A stretch of DNA of 64,000 nt from Metabacillus litoralis. Lineage in GTDB: Bacteria; Bacillota; Bacilli; Bacillales; Bacillaceae. Below, in pieces: positions 53,758-62,593 of the stretch (positions are counted from its first letter, which is position 1; every line of letters starts with the position of its first letter). The notes under the pieces are model-generated. The model was not told the DNA's origin. It searched no databases and saw only the letters and a program-made list of their open reading frames with translations. The stretch is from the NCBI RefSeq assembly GCF_007994985.1, contig NZ_VOQF01000005.1, positions 62,001 through 126,000 on the forward strand, written 5' to 3'. The translations under genes were made by a program, and so were the position numbers.

Positions 53758-54491
53758 ATAATTAAAAATGAGTGAATCGATAGTAAAGTATAAGATTAAT
53801 GTTTCTCTCTCAATATTTCAGTATAGCTTGCTTATTATGATCATCAATTTAGCATCAGTAATCTTTAGATTCTTTTTGAATCGCATTATGGATACTTATC
53901 AAAACTTCTAAACCTTAGAAGGGAGTTCTGTAAATCTCTACCTTGTTGAAAGGTTCTGTTCAGGAAACATTTGTCCTAACTACTATAAGTTTAGGGGACG
54001 TTTCTGTAGAAGAGGTGTTATGACACTAAACAGTTTTTCGTCCTCTATTAATCATGAACTTTAGTAGCTATATTTCCATGTTGAGAGGAGAACTATTTTG
54101 TAAGTGCATTTTATTTATAATGTGATCACCCCATACTAATTCGGGATTCTTTACGATATTTTTTTAAAATCCTGAAAAATTTAAATTGAGTCCTTCATAC
54201 ACAATTTAAGGGTAAACTTAGTTTTGCTAGGGTCCTTTTTACAAAGATAAGAGTGATACTATCGATTATGTCATTGCTGTTAATCATTAGAAAATCTATG
54301 TAGATTTACGGATTTCCCATCTGTTTTTACTCATAATTTTAAGTGGTAATTTCCTCTAAACAAATGTTCATTTATTGGATTTCCTATTACCATCAAACTA
54401 GTAATTTTCTAACTTCACAAAACTTTATTGAAAACGTTCTTGCAATGCGGTGTTTTTTTATATAATGTGGCTAAAATTTTTTCTAATTCAC
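53758..54491. other. Long non-coding gap before fliD
   Basis: About 850 bases lie between the fusion gene and fliD. No complete gene. Short frames occur on both strands but none has a ribosome site. At 54227-54240 the sequence CTAGGGTCCTTTTT repeats the 3' arm of the hag terminator and is preceded by a TTAGTT-like segment, as at hag. This may be the trace of a lost gene with a hag-like end. Confidence 0.4.
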
Positions 54492-54518
54492 TGGATAATT
54501 TTTTTGGAAAACCGATAT
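54492..54518 (+). promoter_or_regulatory. Probable sigma-D promoter of fliD
   Basis: ACCGATAT (54511-54518) matches the -10, but the -35 position (TGGA or GGAT) is far from TAAA. The leader to fliD is about 90 bases. Confidence 0.5.
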
Positions 54519-54614
54519 AAATTCCATAAGTTAAATTGATCCAATAAAGGAACTTTTACTATTATTGAGTGATTGTAAGTCGATAATTAAAACGATTAGA
54601 GGAGGAAAGTAAGG

Positions 54615-56174
54615 ATGAGTATTACTTCAATAAGATTTTCAGGTTTAGCATCAGGTATGGACACTGAAAGTATGGTTAAGCAGCTAGTTGATTCTCAAAA
54701 AGGTAGACTAATTAAATTGCAACAAGCTAAAACACTTAATAATTGGAAAACTGATATTTACAGAGATGTTAATGCTAAACTTGCTAATTTTCGAAAAGCA
54801 ACAGAAAATTTAAGGCTTGAATCACCTTTTAATAAGCAAACCACATCTGTAAATAACGAAGAAAAGATAGGAGCAACTGTAACAGGTACACCATCGTTAT
54901 CTTCTTATACAATTACGGAAGCTACGATGGCGACAGATGCTAGGGCTGCATCAGCAAGTTTCACTTTGAACGTTCCACAAGATGGGAAAATCGGACAAAA
55001 CATTTCTTTTAACCTAAATGGATCTGCAACTGAAATTACACTCACTGCTGATGATACTATTTCTTCAGCGATTACAAAGATAAATAATGCTGGAACAGGA
55101 GTTAAGGCTTCATATTTTCAAGATGGTAATTCCATTATATTAACAAGTGATACCAAAACATCAACTGCTCAAGTAGAAATTACAAATTTAACGGTTGACG
55201 GGAGTACTGCTGCTACTTCGAATAACTTAGGTCTCTTTAATGGGATTATTGATGGTAGTACGGACACTTTTACTCCAAATAATGGTGTAACAGCTGCCAA
55301 AGGTCTTGATGCGGTAAATGCAAAAGTAGTCATCAATGGATTGACAATTAATCCTACTGGAAATAGCTTTTCTTTTGATGGAATACAATTTGATTTAAAA
55401 TCCAATATCACATCTGATCAACCAGTTACAGTTGAAACTAAGCAAGATACACAAGCTATTTTTGATAGTATTAAAACCTTCGTTGATAAATACAATGAAC
55501 TTATTGCTGATTTGAACACAAAGATAACAGAAAAGCAATATCGTGACTTTCCTCCATTAACTGATGAACAAAAAAGTGAAATGAAGGAACGAGACATTGA
55601 ATTATGGGAAGAAAAGGCAAAAAGTGGTTTGGTAACTCGTGATCCCTCAATATCTAGCTTTTTAAATGATCTTCGAAATAGTTTAATGACACCTGTAGCT
55701 AATGGTGATGAAGGATTCAAGATGCTATCTAATATTGGTATAACAACAAGTAAAAACTATCGAGAAAATGGCAAATTAGAGCTAGATGAAACAAAGCTTA
55801 AAGCTTCACTTGAAAGTAACTTAGAAAGTGTAAAAAAACTTTTTAGTTCTTCTAGTAGTATTACACAAGATAACACACTAACAAATAAGACAAAGCATGA
55901 TGAAAGTGGATTTGGACTTAGATTATATGAAAGGATAGGCCAAGGAATTACTGATTTAAGTAAAAAAGCTGGAGCGTTAACTTCTAGTATTGACGTAAAT
56001 AGTTTTATGGCCAAAGAGTTAAAGAATATAGAAAGTGGAATATTAAAAGAACAAGATAGAATGCAAAGGTTAGAGGATCGGTATTGGCAACAATTCCAAG
56101 CAATGGAATCAGCTATACAAAGAGCTAACTCCCAAAGTGGTTGGCTCGCACAGCAATTTAGTGGTGGTATGTAA
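54615..56174 (+). CDS. fliD: FliD filament cap protein
   Basis: 519 aa. The N-terminus SIRFSGLASGMDTESMVKQL and KLQQAKTLNNWKTDIYRDVN, and the C-terminal coiled coil MQRLEDRYWQQFQAMESAI with the end SGWLAQQFSGGM, are the FliD signature. It caps the filament and directs flagellin assembly. AGAGGAGG precedes the ATG. It is exported with the help of FliT, encoded downstream. In B. subtilis flaG comes before fliD; here flaG comes after. Confidence 0.96.
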   Translation: MSITSIRFSGLASGMDTESMVKQLVDSQKGRLIKLQQAKTLNNWKTDIYRDVNAKLANFRKATENLRLESPFNKQTTSVNNEEKIGATVTGTPSLSSYTITEATMATDARAASASFTLNVPQDGKIGQNISFNLNGSATEITLTADDTISSAITKINNAGTGVKASYFQDGNSIILTSDTKTSTAQVEITNLTVDGSTAATSNNLGLFNGIIDGSTDTFTPNNGVTAAKGLDAVNAKVVINGLTINPTGNSFSFDGIQFDLKSNITSDQPVTVETKQDTQAIFDSIKTFVDKYNELIADLNTKITEKQYRDFPPLTDEQKSEMKERDIELWEEKAKSGLVTRDPSISSFLNDLRNSLMTPVANGDEGFKMLSNIGITTSKNYRENGKLELDETKLKASLESNLESVKKLFSSSSSITQDNTLTNKTKHDESGFGLRLYERIGQGITDLSKKAGALTSSIDVNSFMAKELKNIESGILKEQDRMQRLEDRYWQQFQAMESAIQRANSQSGWLAQQFSGGM

Positions 56175-56207
56175 AGAAGCAGAGGTATTCCTTTGCTTCT
56201 TTTTTTA
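56174..56207 (+). terminator. Terminator after fliD
   Basis: Stem AAGAAGCAGAGG/CCTTTGCTTCTT with one G-T pair, loop TATT, followed by TTTTTT. Confidence 0.85.
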
Positions 56208-56216
56208 CCGTAATAC

Positions 56217-56243
56217 TAAAAATTAAATTGTAATTACCGATAT
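56217..56243 (+). promoter_or_regulatory. Sigma-D promoter of flaG-fliS-fliT
   Basis: TAAA (56217-56220), a 15-base spacer and ACCGATAT (56236-56243), one base off consensus. Confidence 0.85.
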
Positions 56244-56285
56244 ATACACTATACAGGGGTTTTATTACGAAGGGAGAAAACATGG

Positions 56286-56642
56286 ATGTCAATTGAAGGT
56301 ATTTCAAATCATTCTGTTGCAGTTAATTCAAATTATGTAAATGATGTACAAAATGCACAAAAGGATCAGTTGGAAACAATAGAGCCTAAGTTAGAAGAAT
56401 TCAATCAAGTAGTATCAAAAGAAAAGCTTGAAGAGGTTATCCATGGGTTGAATAATTTTTTAATACCTACCACAAATACAGCATTAAAATTTGAATTACA
56501 TGAAGAACTAAACACATATTATGTGAAAGTGATTGATGAAAATTCGAAAGAAATTATACGTGAAATTCCGTCAAAGAAATTACTCGATATTTATGCCTCA
56601 ATGACAGAGTTTTTGGGATTAGCGGTTGATAAAAAGGTTTAG
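56286..56642 (+). CDS. flaG: FlaG/YvyC filament protein
   Basis: 118 aa. The conserved C-terminal block LKFELHEELNTYYVKVIDE, then IIREIPSKKLLDIYASMTEFLG, defines the FlaG family. The N-terminus is variable. FlaG affects filament length in other genera. The ATG 56286 has GAAGGGAG upstream; an ATG at 56282 is out of frame. It is the first gene of a unit with fliS (18-base gap) and fliT. Confidence 0.93.
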   Translation: MSIEGISNHSVAVNSNYVNDVQNAQKDQLETIEPKLEEFNQVVSKEKLEEVIHGLNNFLIPTTNTALKFELHEELNTYYVKVIDENSKEIIREIPSKKLLDIYASMTEFLGLAVDKKV

Positions 56643-56660
56643 GATAATAAAAGGAGTGCA

Positions 56661-57065
56661 ATGAAAATGGCAATGAACAATCCGTATCAATCATATCAAT
56701 CAAATGCAGTAACAACAGCATCACCTGGTGAACTAACGTTAATGCTTTATAATGGATGTATAAAGTTTATCAAACTTGCCAAAAAAGCTATCGAAGAGAA
56801 AAATATTAGTGAAAAAAACACCAATTTGATTAAGGCACAAAATATTATTCATGAATTGATGGTTACGATAAACATGGATTATGAGATTTCCAAAAATATG
56901 TTAGCAATGTATGACTATATGAAGAATCGTCTTGTAGAAGTGAATATTAGTAATGACCTTGAAATTTTAGAAGAAGTTCAAGGTTATGTAGAAGAGTTTC
57001 GGGATACATGGAAGCAAGTGGTTCAAGTAAATCGTCAAAAACAACATAAAGGTGGACAGGCATAG
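56661..57065 (+). CDS. fliS: FliS flagellin chaperone
   Basis: 134 aa four-helix protein. NPYQSYQSNAVTTASPGELTLMLYNG, in pieces, with the later INMDYEISKNMLAMYDYM and LEEVQGYVEEFRDTWKQ, is FliS. It binds the C-terminus of flagellin before export and in B. subtilis helps FliW sense flagellin. AAAGGAGTG precedes the ATG. The last base of its stop codon is the first base of the fliT start. Confidence 0.96.
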   Translation: MKMAMNNPYQSYQSNAVTTASPGELTLMLYNGCIKFIKLAKKAIEEKNISEKNTNLIKAQNIIHELMVTINMDYEISKNMLAMYDYMKNRLVEVNISNDLEILEEVQGYVEEFRDTWKQVVQVNRQKQHKGGQA

Positions 57066-57415
57066 TGAATGCCGTACAAAAGTTATATGATACCAGTGTA
57101 GATTTACTATCTCTTTTAGAGAAGGATGCATCAAGTGAGGGCCGAGATCAGTTTATTCAAGAAATAGAGTCTTACTTGCAAGTTCGTGAAGAAATGATGA
57201 AAATGATAAATCCTCCATATACTCCTGAACAGAAGGATATAGGGAGCAAACTAATTGAATTAAATAAGAAAATTAACCTTCACTTAGCAGGTTTAAAAAA
57301 AGAGATTCAGGTTGATTTACGTAAACTAAATAATAATAAAATAAGCAAAAAAAAATATCAAGATGCCTATCAACCAGATACAATAAGTGGATTATTCTAT
57401 GATAAGCGTAATTAA
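57065..57415 (+). CDS. fliT: FliT flagellar export chaperone
   Basis: 116 aa helical protein. It begins at GTG 57065, overlapping the fliS stop by one base. The heptad-like helices YDTSVDLLSLLEKD and IQEIESYLQVREEMMK, and the C-terminal basic tail, match Bacillus FliT by pattern and position. It escorts FliD. No terminator is visible between this gene and the riboswitch downstream, so transcripts may run on. Confidence 0.88.
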   Translation: MNAVQKLYDTSVDLLSLLEKDASSEGRDQFIQEIESYLQVREEMMKMINPPYTPEQKDIGSKLIELNKKINLHLAGLKKEIQVDLRKLNNNKISKKKYQDAYQPDTISGLFYDKRN

Positions 57416-57513
57416 CTAAATTTATAAAAGTATATGAGTCAATAAAACTATAAATGGGAAAAGTTATTTCATAATAGTCATTAAGAACTATATATAACCC
57501 AGGATAAAAGTAT

Positions 57514-57519
57514 TATAAT
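57514..57519 (+). promoter_or_regulatory. Possible -10 element before the riboswitch
   Basis: TATAAT at 57514-57519, about 30 bases before the aptamer, without a clear -35. The rest of 57416-57547 is AT-rich and empty. Confidence 0.35.
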
Positions 57520-57550
57520 ATTGATATGCTACTAAACTACCAAGTGAAAA

Positions 57551-57632
57551 AGGCAAACCATCGGAAACGCTGGGACGCAAAGCTAAGGGCCTTCCTCATG
57601 AACTGATATTTCATGAATGGCAGCCGGTTGCC
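57551..57632 (+). ncRNA. Cyclic di-GMP class I (GEMM-I) riboswitch aptamer
   Basis: The hallmark blocks occur in order: GGCAAACC, CGGAAACGCUGGGACGCAAA in two pieces, AGCUAAGGGCC, and ATGGCAGCCGGTTGCC at the 3' end. GGCAA and TTGCC close P1. This is the GEMM-I consensus with tetraloop GAAA and its receptor-side GNRA arrangement. It senses c-di-GMP and here lies in the leader of the large FN3 protein gene. Confidence 0.92.
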
Positions 57633-57686
57633 ACAAGGAATCATAGTCTATCAACCTATGAACCTTGTAAAAGGTTTATTTTTTTA
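57633..57686 (+). promoter_or_regulatory. Riboswitch expression platform: terminator and antiterminator
   Basis: Terminator: AACCTT (57661-57666), loop GTAA, AAGGTT (57671-57676), then TATTTTTTT. Competing antiterminator: ACAAGG (57633-57638) and TCATAG (57641-57646) pair with CTATGA (57656-57661) and CCTTGT (57663-57668), using the terminator 5' arm. The two cannot coexist. Whether c-di-GMP turns the gene on or off cannot be read from pairing alone. Confidence 0.7.
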
Positions 57687-57716
57687 TGCCTTTTTCACAA
57701 AGAGAGGAAAAGGAAA

Positions 57717-60700
57717 ATGAGAAATTTATTTCGTTTAAAACTATTGCTTATCGCATTGGTGCTTCTAAGTTACCAGATAATTGTTCCGATTGGGAGCGTA
57801 TTTGCAACATCAGCTAATATGTTACCGCCAAGCAATCTTGCTGTAGAAAAGGTAACACCTGATGATGTGAAGCTAACTTGGAGCGCTGTATACGGAGCTT
57901 CTGGTTACCAAGTGTATGAGATTAAAGATGGACAAATCCTTCCTTTAGGGGAAGCGGAGTCGAACAGTTATACTGCCAATGATCTTGAAGAAGGTTATTA
58001 TGAGTACGTTGTATCAACATTAAGCTCGGAAGGTGAATCAGGTCCAAGTGCTCCTGTCTCAGTTACGATTGAATACCCAGAGATGACGGCACCCGGAACA
58101 TTCACGCAAACAATCAAAAATGGTAATGATATCGTATTGACCTGGGGTGCATCACAGTTTGTAGAAAAATATAATGTTTTTCAAATCTCAGGAGATGGTG
58201 AAAGGTCATTACTAACTTCTGTACCAGGCACAACTCACACAGTAAGTAATGCACAAGAAGGTAACTATTCATATGCTGTTTCTGCAGTAAATTCGTTATA
58301 TGGAGAATCGCTTCTATCAAATCAGCTTGATGTTGCGGTTGTTCACCCAACAATGATAGCACCAGAAAACTTTACGTATTCTGTGACAAATGGGAATGAC
58401 ATCACATTAAAATGGAATTCTGTTTCTTTTGCGGATAATTACAAGGTTTACCAAGTGATTGATGGTGAAAAGATTTTAAAGGATACAGTAACAAGTACTT
58501 CTTTAAAATTAACGAATGTTCCTGCTGGGGAATATATGTATGAAGTTCACTCAAACAGTAACCGCTTTGGCGAGTCAGAAAAGGGCAGTCAATTAAATGT
58601 AACAGTTGACTCTATTACAATGGCAACACCAAACGTTACGTACAAGCTACAAAATATTAATGATCTTACGTTAACATGGGGAAGCGTTTCTTATGCTAAC
58701 AGCTATAAAATTTATCAAATTATTGATGGAGAAAAAGTCTTACAAAATACAGTGACAGGATCAAGTATCACATTCAAAAACATGCCTGGTGGAGACTACA
58801 CATATGAGGTTTACTCATATAGCGACCGTTTTGCTGAATCAAACGAAGGTGGCAAGGTTTCGTTGCACGTAGAGACTGTTACAATGGCTGCACCAGAAAA
58901 CTTCAAATACGAAATTCAAAATGGGAACGATATCGTCCTAAGTTGGGATAGTGCTACAAATGCTGACAGCTATAAAATCTATCAAGTCATTGATGGTCAA
59001 AAGGTTCTGAAAAGTACCGCTAGTGGAACAACTGTCAGATATAGTAATCTACCTGAGGGCAACTACAGCTATGAAGTTCACTCGTATTCTAGTCGTTTTG
59101 GTGAATCAAATGAAAGCAGTACGCAAGCAATCACGCTTGTTCATCCTACGATGGAGCCACCGACTAATGTAGAAAAAACAATAAAAAGTGCTTCTAGCTT
59201 TACTATTAGCTGGGACCTGGCACCATATGCAACAAACTACAAAGTTTATCAAGTAGTTGATGGCAATGAAGTTTTAAAAAGCACTGTCACAGGGGCAGCT
59301 GTTTCATATAGTAACATAGCACCAGGAGATTACACATACGTTGTTTATGCGAACTCTTCGCGCTTTGGTCAGTCTGCTAGTGGTAGTAAGGTAACATTGA
59401 CACTAACGGGACTTACGATGGAAGCACCAACTAATTTGTCACATACAATTACAAATGGAAATGATATGACGTTAAAGTGGACAGGTGTTCAAAACGCGAA
59501 TGGCTATAACATTTATCAAGTAATCGATGGCGAAAGTGTTCTTCAAAAAACAGTAACAGGTACTTCTGTAAAGTTTACGAACATGCCTGCTGATAACTAT
59601 CAATATAAGGTTACTTCTTATTCAAATTTATACGGTGAATCTGAGGGGAATGCGAACGTAGAGATTTCTTTAGTTCACCCAACAATGGAAGCTCCTACAG
59701 ACTTTACCTATACAATTAAAAATGGAAATGATGTTGTGCTTAGCTGGAAATCAGTTGAGTATGCTAATACTTATAATGTTTATGAGATAATTGAAGGCGA
59801 AAAGAAATTAGTTAAATCAGTGTCATCATTATCTACAAGCATTGTGAATGTGGCAGAAGGTGATCATAAGTATGTTGTTCATTCTGAAAGCAGCCGTTTT
59901 GGTGAATCAATAAATAGCAGTGAAGTCTCTTTGGCTATGGTTCATCCAACGATGCAAGCACCAGGAAATGTATCACAAACAATCCTTAACGGAAATGATA
60001 TTTTATTAAAATGGGATGCTTCAGAATATGCAACGCTTTATAATGTGTATCAAGTCATTGATGATGAACTAGTTTTAGCAAAAACAGTAACAAGTACGTC
60101 AGTCAGATTTAATAATATGCCTGAGTCTGAATATGCGTATGTGATTCATGCCTTTAGCACACGCTTTGGTGAATCAGTTGAAGGAAGTAAGCAGTCTTTC
60201 ACGCTTGTTCATCCAACAATGCAGGCTCCAGCTAATCTTTCGGAAACGATTGTAAATGGTAATGATATTCGCTTGAAATGGATTGCTTCAGATTATGCAA
60301 CAAGCTATAATGTGTATCAAATTATTGATAGCGAGCGGGTTTTACAGAAAACCGTAACAGGTACAAGTGTCACTTTTGTCAATATGCCAGAAGGTGACTA
60401 CACATATGAGGTTCGTGCTGAAAGTAATCGTTTTGGTGAATCAGCAAATGGAATTGACCTTTCATTAACCCTTGTTCATCCAATCATGCAAGCACCAGAA
60501 AATCTAACAAAAAGTATTGTAAATGGAAATGATATTGTGTTGAAATGGAATGCTTCAACATATGCAACTGAATATAGAGTATACCAAATTGTTGAAGAAC
60601 AACTTGTATTAAAATCAAGTGTAAAAGGAACAACGGCAAGATTTAATAACATGCCAGAGGGAGATTACGAATATGTCGTTCATTCATATAGTAATCGCTT

Positions 60701-62336
60701 TGATGAGTCACCAAATGGAAGCTCTACCAACTTCACATTAACATGGCCTGTTGTTGAAGCACCGGTTATTTCAGCTAAAGTAGAAAATATAAACAATATT
60801 ACGTTATCTTGGCCTGTAGCAGCTTGGGCAAATGAATACCGTGTTTATCAAATCACAAATGATGAGAAAACATTAATTTATAAAGGTACTGCGCGAAGCT
60901 ATAAAGCTAATAATCTTTCAGAAGATACACATTCTTTTGAGGTAACAGCCTACAATACACGATTTGGTGAATCAACTGCTTCAAATCGTATAACAGAAAC
61001 AATTGTTTATCCAATTATGGAGCCGCCAACGGCAAGCTTGACTCTTGTAAGTGAAACAAGTGCAAGAATTAATTGGAATTTTATTACCTATGCAAATGGC
61101 TACAACATCTATGAAGTGATTGATGGAGAATTAGTGTTAATTGCTGAAAAAGTAAATAATTTAATGTATGCGCTCTTGAATTTAAGCTACGCAAATCATG
61201 AATATGTTGTCACGTCATACAGTAACTCGTTTGGTGAGTCTGAACCATCAAACATAGTACTGGCAAAGTTAATTTTAGATGAAGAAGCACCAGTTACAAC
61301 TGCTAAGGCACCAACTGAGTGGGTAAATCAAGATCAAGTCATCACTTTATCAGCTACAGACAATGAAACAGGAGTTGCGAAAACGTATTATTCAGTTGAT
61401 GGCAGTGATTTTGAAGAAGGCACTTCTTTTGAAGTAAAAGGAGAAGGTATCCACAATGTATCATTTTACTCAATTGACAAAGTGGACAACACTGAAAAAG
61501 TTCAAACAATTGAAGTGAAAATCGATCAAACAGCACCAGTGACAACTTCTGATGCACAAGACTTTTGGAGTATGGAAGATGTAACAGTGAACTTAACTGC
61601 AGACGATGGACAAAGTGGTGTTGCAAAAACCTTCTATTCTATTAATGGTTCTGACTATGTAAAGGGAACAGCCTTTAGATTAACGGAAGAAGGAATCCAC
61701 GAAGTGAAATTTTTCTCAATGGATCACGCAATGAATATAGAAGCGATAAAGACAATTGAAGTGAAAATTGATAAGACAGCACCAGTTGTAAATATGGATT
61801 TAGGTACTGAATACAAATTAGGTACTGACTTGGAATTATTCTACAATGCAGAAGATACTATTTCTGATGTAGTTATCGAGAAAATGATTGTTTCTTATCC
61901 TGATCATACTGATGGAAAAGAGATTGTGAATGGTACTTCTATTTCATTAGACAATCCAGGTACCTACAATGTAACAGTTATTGCAACAAATGGAGCAGGC
62001 TTAACAACAATAATTGAAAAACAATTTGTCGTGTACATTCCTGCAACCATTGATGTGACGGCTAAAGTCATTAAAGGTAATAAGGGAGTGTTTACAGTTA
62101 GAGTAGACTTACCAGCAGGATTTGATACAAAGGGATTTGAACTGGATAAAGCTACCGTGAATGGAGTAAACGCCCTAACAAGCAACAAGGGCTACTATAA
62201 CCAAGCGAAAATTGGACAATTCAAGTTTGAACGTTCTGACTTTACTTGGGATTCTTCAGAAGAAACACTTGTGTTCCGAGGATATCTTGATGGTTATTTA
62301 GTTGTTGGACAAAAGACTGTAAGAGTTCAGAAATAA
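57717..62336 (+). CDS. Giant secreted FN3-repeat surface protein, c-di-GMP-controlled adhesin candidate
   Basis: 1539 aa. A signal peptide (LLLIALVLLSYQIIVPIGSVFA region) is followed by 13 FN3-like domains of about 90 residues (about 40-1180), each with a VYQ-IDGE and FGES core. Two Ig-like repeats with DNETGVAKTYYSVDG and DGQSGVAKTFYSING follow, then about 150 residues of another beta domain ending VGQKTVRVQK. No LPXTG motif, transmembrane anchor or SH3 dyad is seen, so attachment is unclear. AGAGGAAAAGG precedes the ATG. The c-di-GMP riboswitch in its leader fits a role in attachment or biofilm, as for riboswitch-linked adhesins of other Bacillus. Confidence 0.87.
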   Translation: MRNLFRLKLLLIALVLLSYQIIVPIGSVFATSANMLPPSNLAVEKVTPDDVKLTWSAVYGASGYQVYEIKDGQILPLGEAESNSYTANDLEEGYYEYVVSTLSSEGESGPSAPVSVTIEYPEMTAPGTFTQTIKNGNDIVLTWGASQFVEKYNVFQISGDGERSLLTSVPGTTHTVSNAQEGNYSYAVSAVNSLYGESLLSNQLDVAVVHPTMIAPENFTYSVTNGNDITLKWNSVSFADNYKVYQVIDGEKILKDTVTSTSLKLTNVPAGEYMYEVHSNSNRFGESEKGSQLNVTVDSITMATPNVTYKLQNINDLTLTWGSVSYANSYKIYQIIDGEKVLQNTVTGSSITFKNMPGGDYTYEVYSYSDRFAESNEGGKVSLHVETVTMAAPENFKYEIQNGNDIVLSWDSATNADSYKIYQVIDGQKVLKSTASGTTVRYSNLPEGNYSYEVHSYSSRFGESNESSTQAITLVHPTMEPPTNVEKTIKSASSFTISWDLAPYATNYKVYQVVDGNEVLKSTVTGAAVSYSNIAPGDYTYVVYANSSRFGQSASGSKVTLTLTGLTMEAPTNLSHTITNGNDMTLKWTGVQNANGYNIYQVIDGESVLQKTVTGTSVKFTNMPADNYQYKVTSYSNLYGESEGNANVEISLVHPTMEAPTDFTYTIKNGNDVVLSWKSVEYANTYNVYEIIEGEKKLVKSVSSLSTSIVNVAEGDHKYVVHSESSRFGESINSSEVSLAMVHPTMQAPGNVSQTILNGNDILLKWDASEYATLYNVYQVIDDELVLAKTVTSTSVRFNNMPESEYAYVIHAFSTRFGESVEGSKQSFTLVHPTMQAPANLSETIVNGNDIRLKWIASDYATSYNVYQIIDSERVLQKTVTGTSVTFVNMPEGDYTYEVRAESNRFGESANGIDLSLTLVHPIMQAPENLTKSIVNGNDIVLKWNASTYATEYRVYQIVEEQLVLKSSVKGTTARFNNMPEGDYEYVVHSYSNRFDESPNGSSTNFTLTWPVVEAPVISAKVENINNITLSWPVAAWANEYRVYQITNDEKTLIYKGTARSYKANNLSEDTHSFEVTAYNTRFGESTASNRITETIVYPIMEPPTASLTLVSETSARINWNFITYANGYNIYEVIDGELVLIAEKVNNLMYALLNLSYANHEYVVTSYSNSFGESEPSNIVLAKLILDEEAPVTTAKAPTEWVNQDQVITLSATDNETGVAKTYYSVDGSDFEEGTSFEVKGEGIHNVSFYSIDKVDNTEKVQTIEVKIDQTAPVTTSDAQDFWSMEDVTVNLTADDGQSGVAKTFYSINGSDYVKGTAFRLTEEGIHEVKFFSMDHAMNIEAIKTIEVKIDKTAPVVNMDLGTEYKLGTDLELFYNAEDTISDVVIEKMIVSYPDHTDGKEIVNGTSISLDNPGTYNVTVIATNGAGLTTIIEKQFVVYIPATIDVTAKVIKGNKGVFTVRVDLPAGFDTKGFELDKATVNGVNALTSNKGYYNQAKIGQFKFERSDFTWDSSEETLVFRGYLDGYLVVGQKTVRVQK
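57830..61270 (+). repeat. Thirteen tandem FN3-like repeats (about 270 bp each)
   Basis: Protein repeats start with a Met/Ala-Pro segment and contain NGNDI-LKW, then YNVYQVIDGE-like and RFGES segments, and end in VHPTM. The middle copies are most alike at DNA level and the first and last two are divergent, so copy number could change by recombination. Confidence 0.85.
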
Positions 62337-62369
62337 ACGATTCTGTTCTCTACCGGTAAAAGCAGATAG

Positions 62370-62408
62370 AAATGAAAAACTCGTCTACTAAGGCGAGTTT
62401 TTTCATTT
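62370..62408 (+). terminator. Terminator after the FN3 protein gene
   Basis: AAATGAAAAACTCG/CGAGTTTTTTCATTT stem of about 14 bases, T-run within the 3' arm. Confidence 0.85.
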
Positions 62409-62520
62409 AATGAATGAATACAACATATATTATTAACACACCCTTAAAGTTCCCTGCACAAACTTAACCCAACCAAACAATCTTCTACAAAATTCACAAA
62501 ATTTTTCAAATTATTTTTTA

Positions 62521-62546
62521 GTTTAAGCAGGAGACAAGCAGGGAAA
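62521..62546 (+). promoter_or_regulatory. Sigma-B promoter of hpf
   Basis: GTTTAA (62521-62526), a 14-base spacer and GGGAAA (62541-62546), a near-perfect general-stress promoter. In B. subtilis yvyD is also under sigma-B. Confidence 0.85.
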
Positions 62547-62554
62547 TATAGAAT
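62529..62554 (+). promoter_or_regulatory. Possible sigma-H promoter overlapping the sigma-B promoter
   Basis: AGGAGAC (62529-62535), a 12-base spacer and ATAGAAT (62548-62554) resemble the sigma-H pattern (AGGA...GAAT). The B. subtilis gene also has sigma-H control. Confidence 0.45.
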
Positions 62555-62593
62555 TAGTACTACATAGCTTTATCATAAAGGAGGAGTTCAATC

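Noticed and set aside
57717-61270. Regular DNA repeats suggesting a CRISPR array or satellite.
   Set aside because: Repeats are about 270 bases, stay in frame and encode FN3-like domains.
61354-61626. 90-residue minus-strand frame rich in Leu and Gln.
   Set aside because: Antisense shadow of the Ig-like repeats of the FN3 protein, with no ribosome site.
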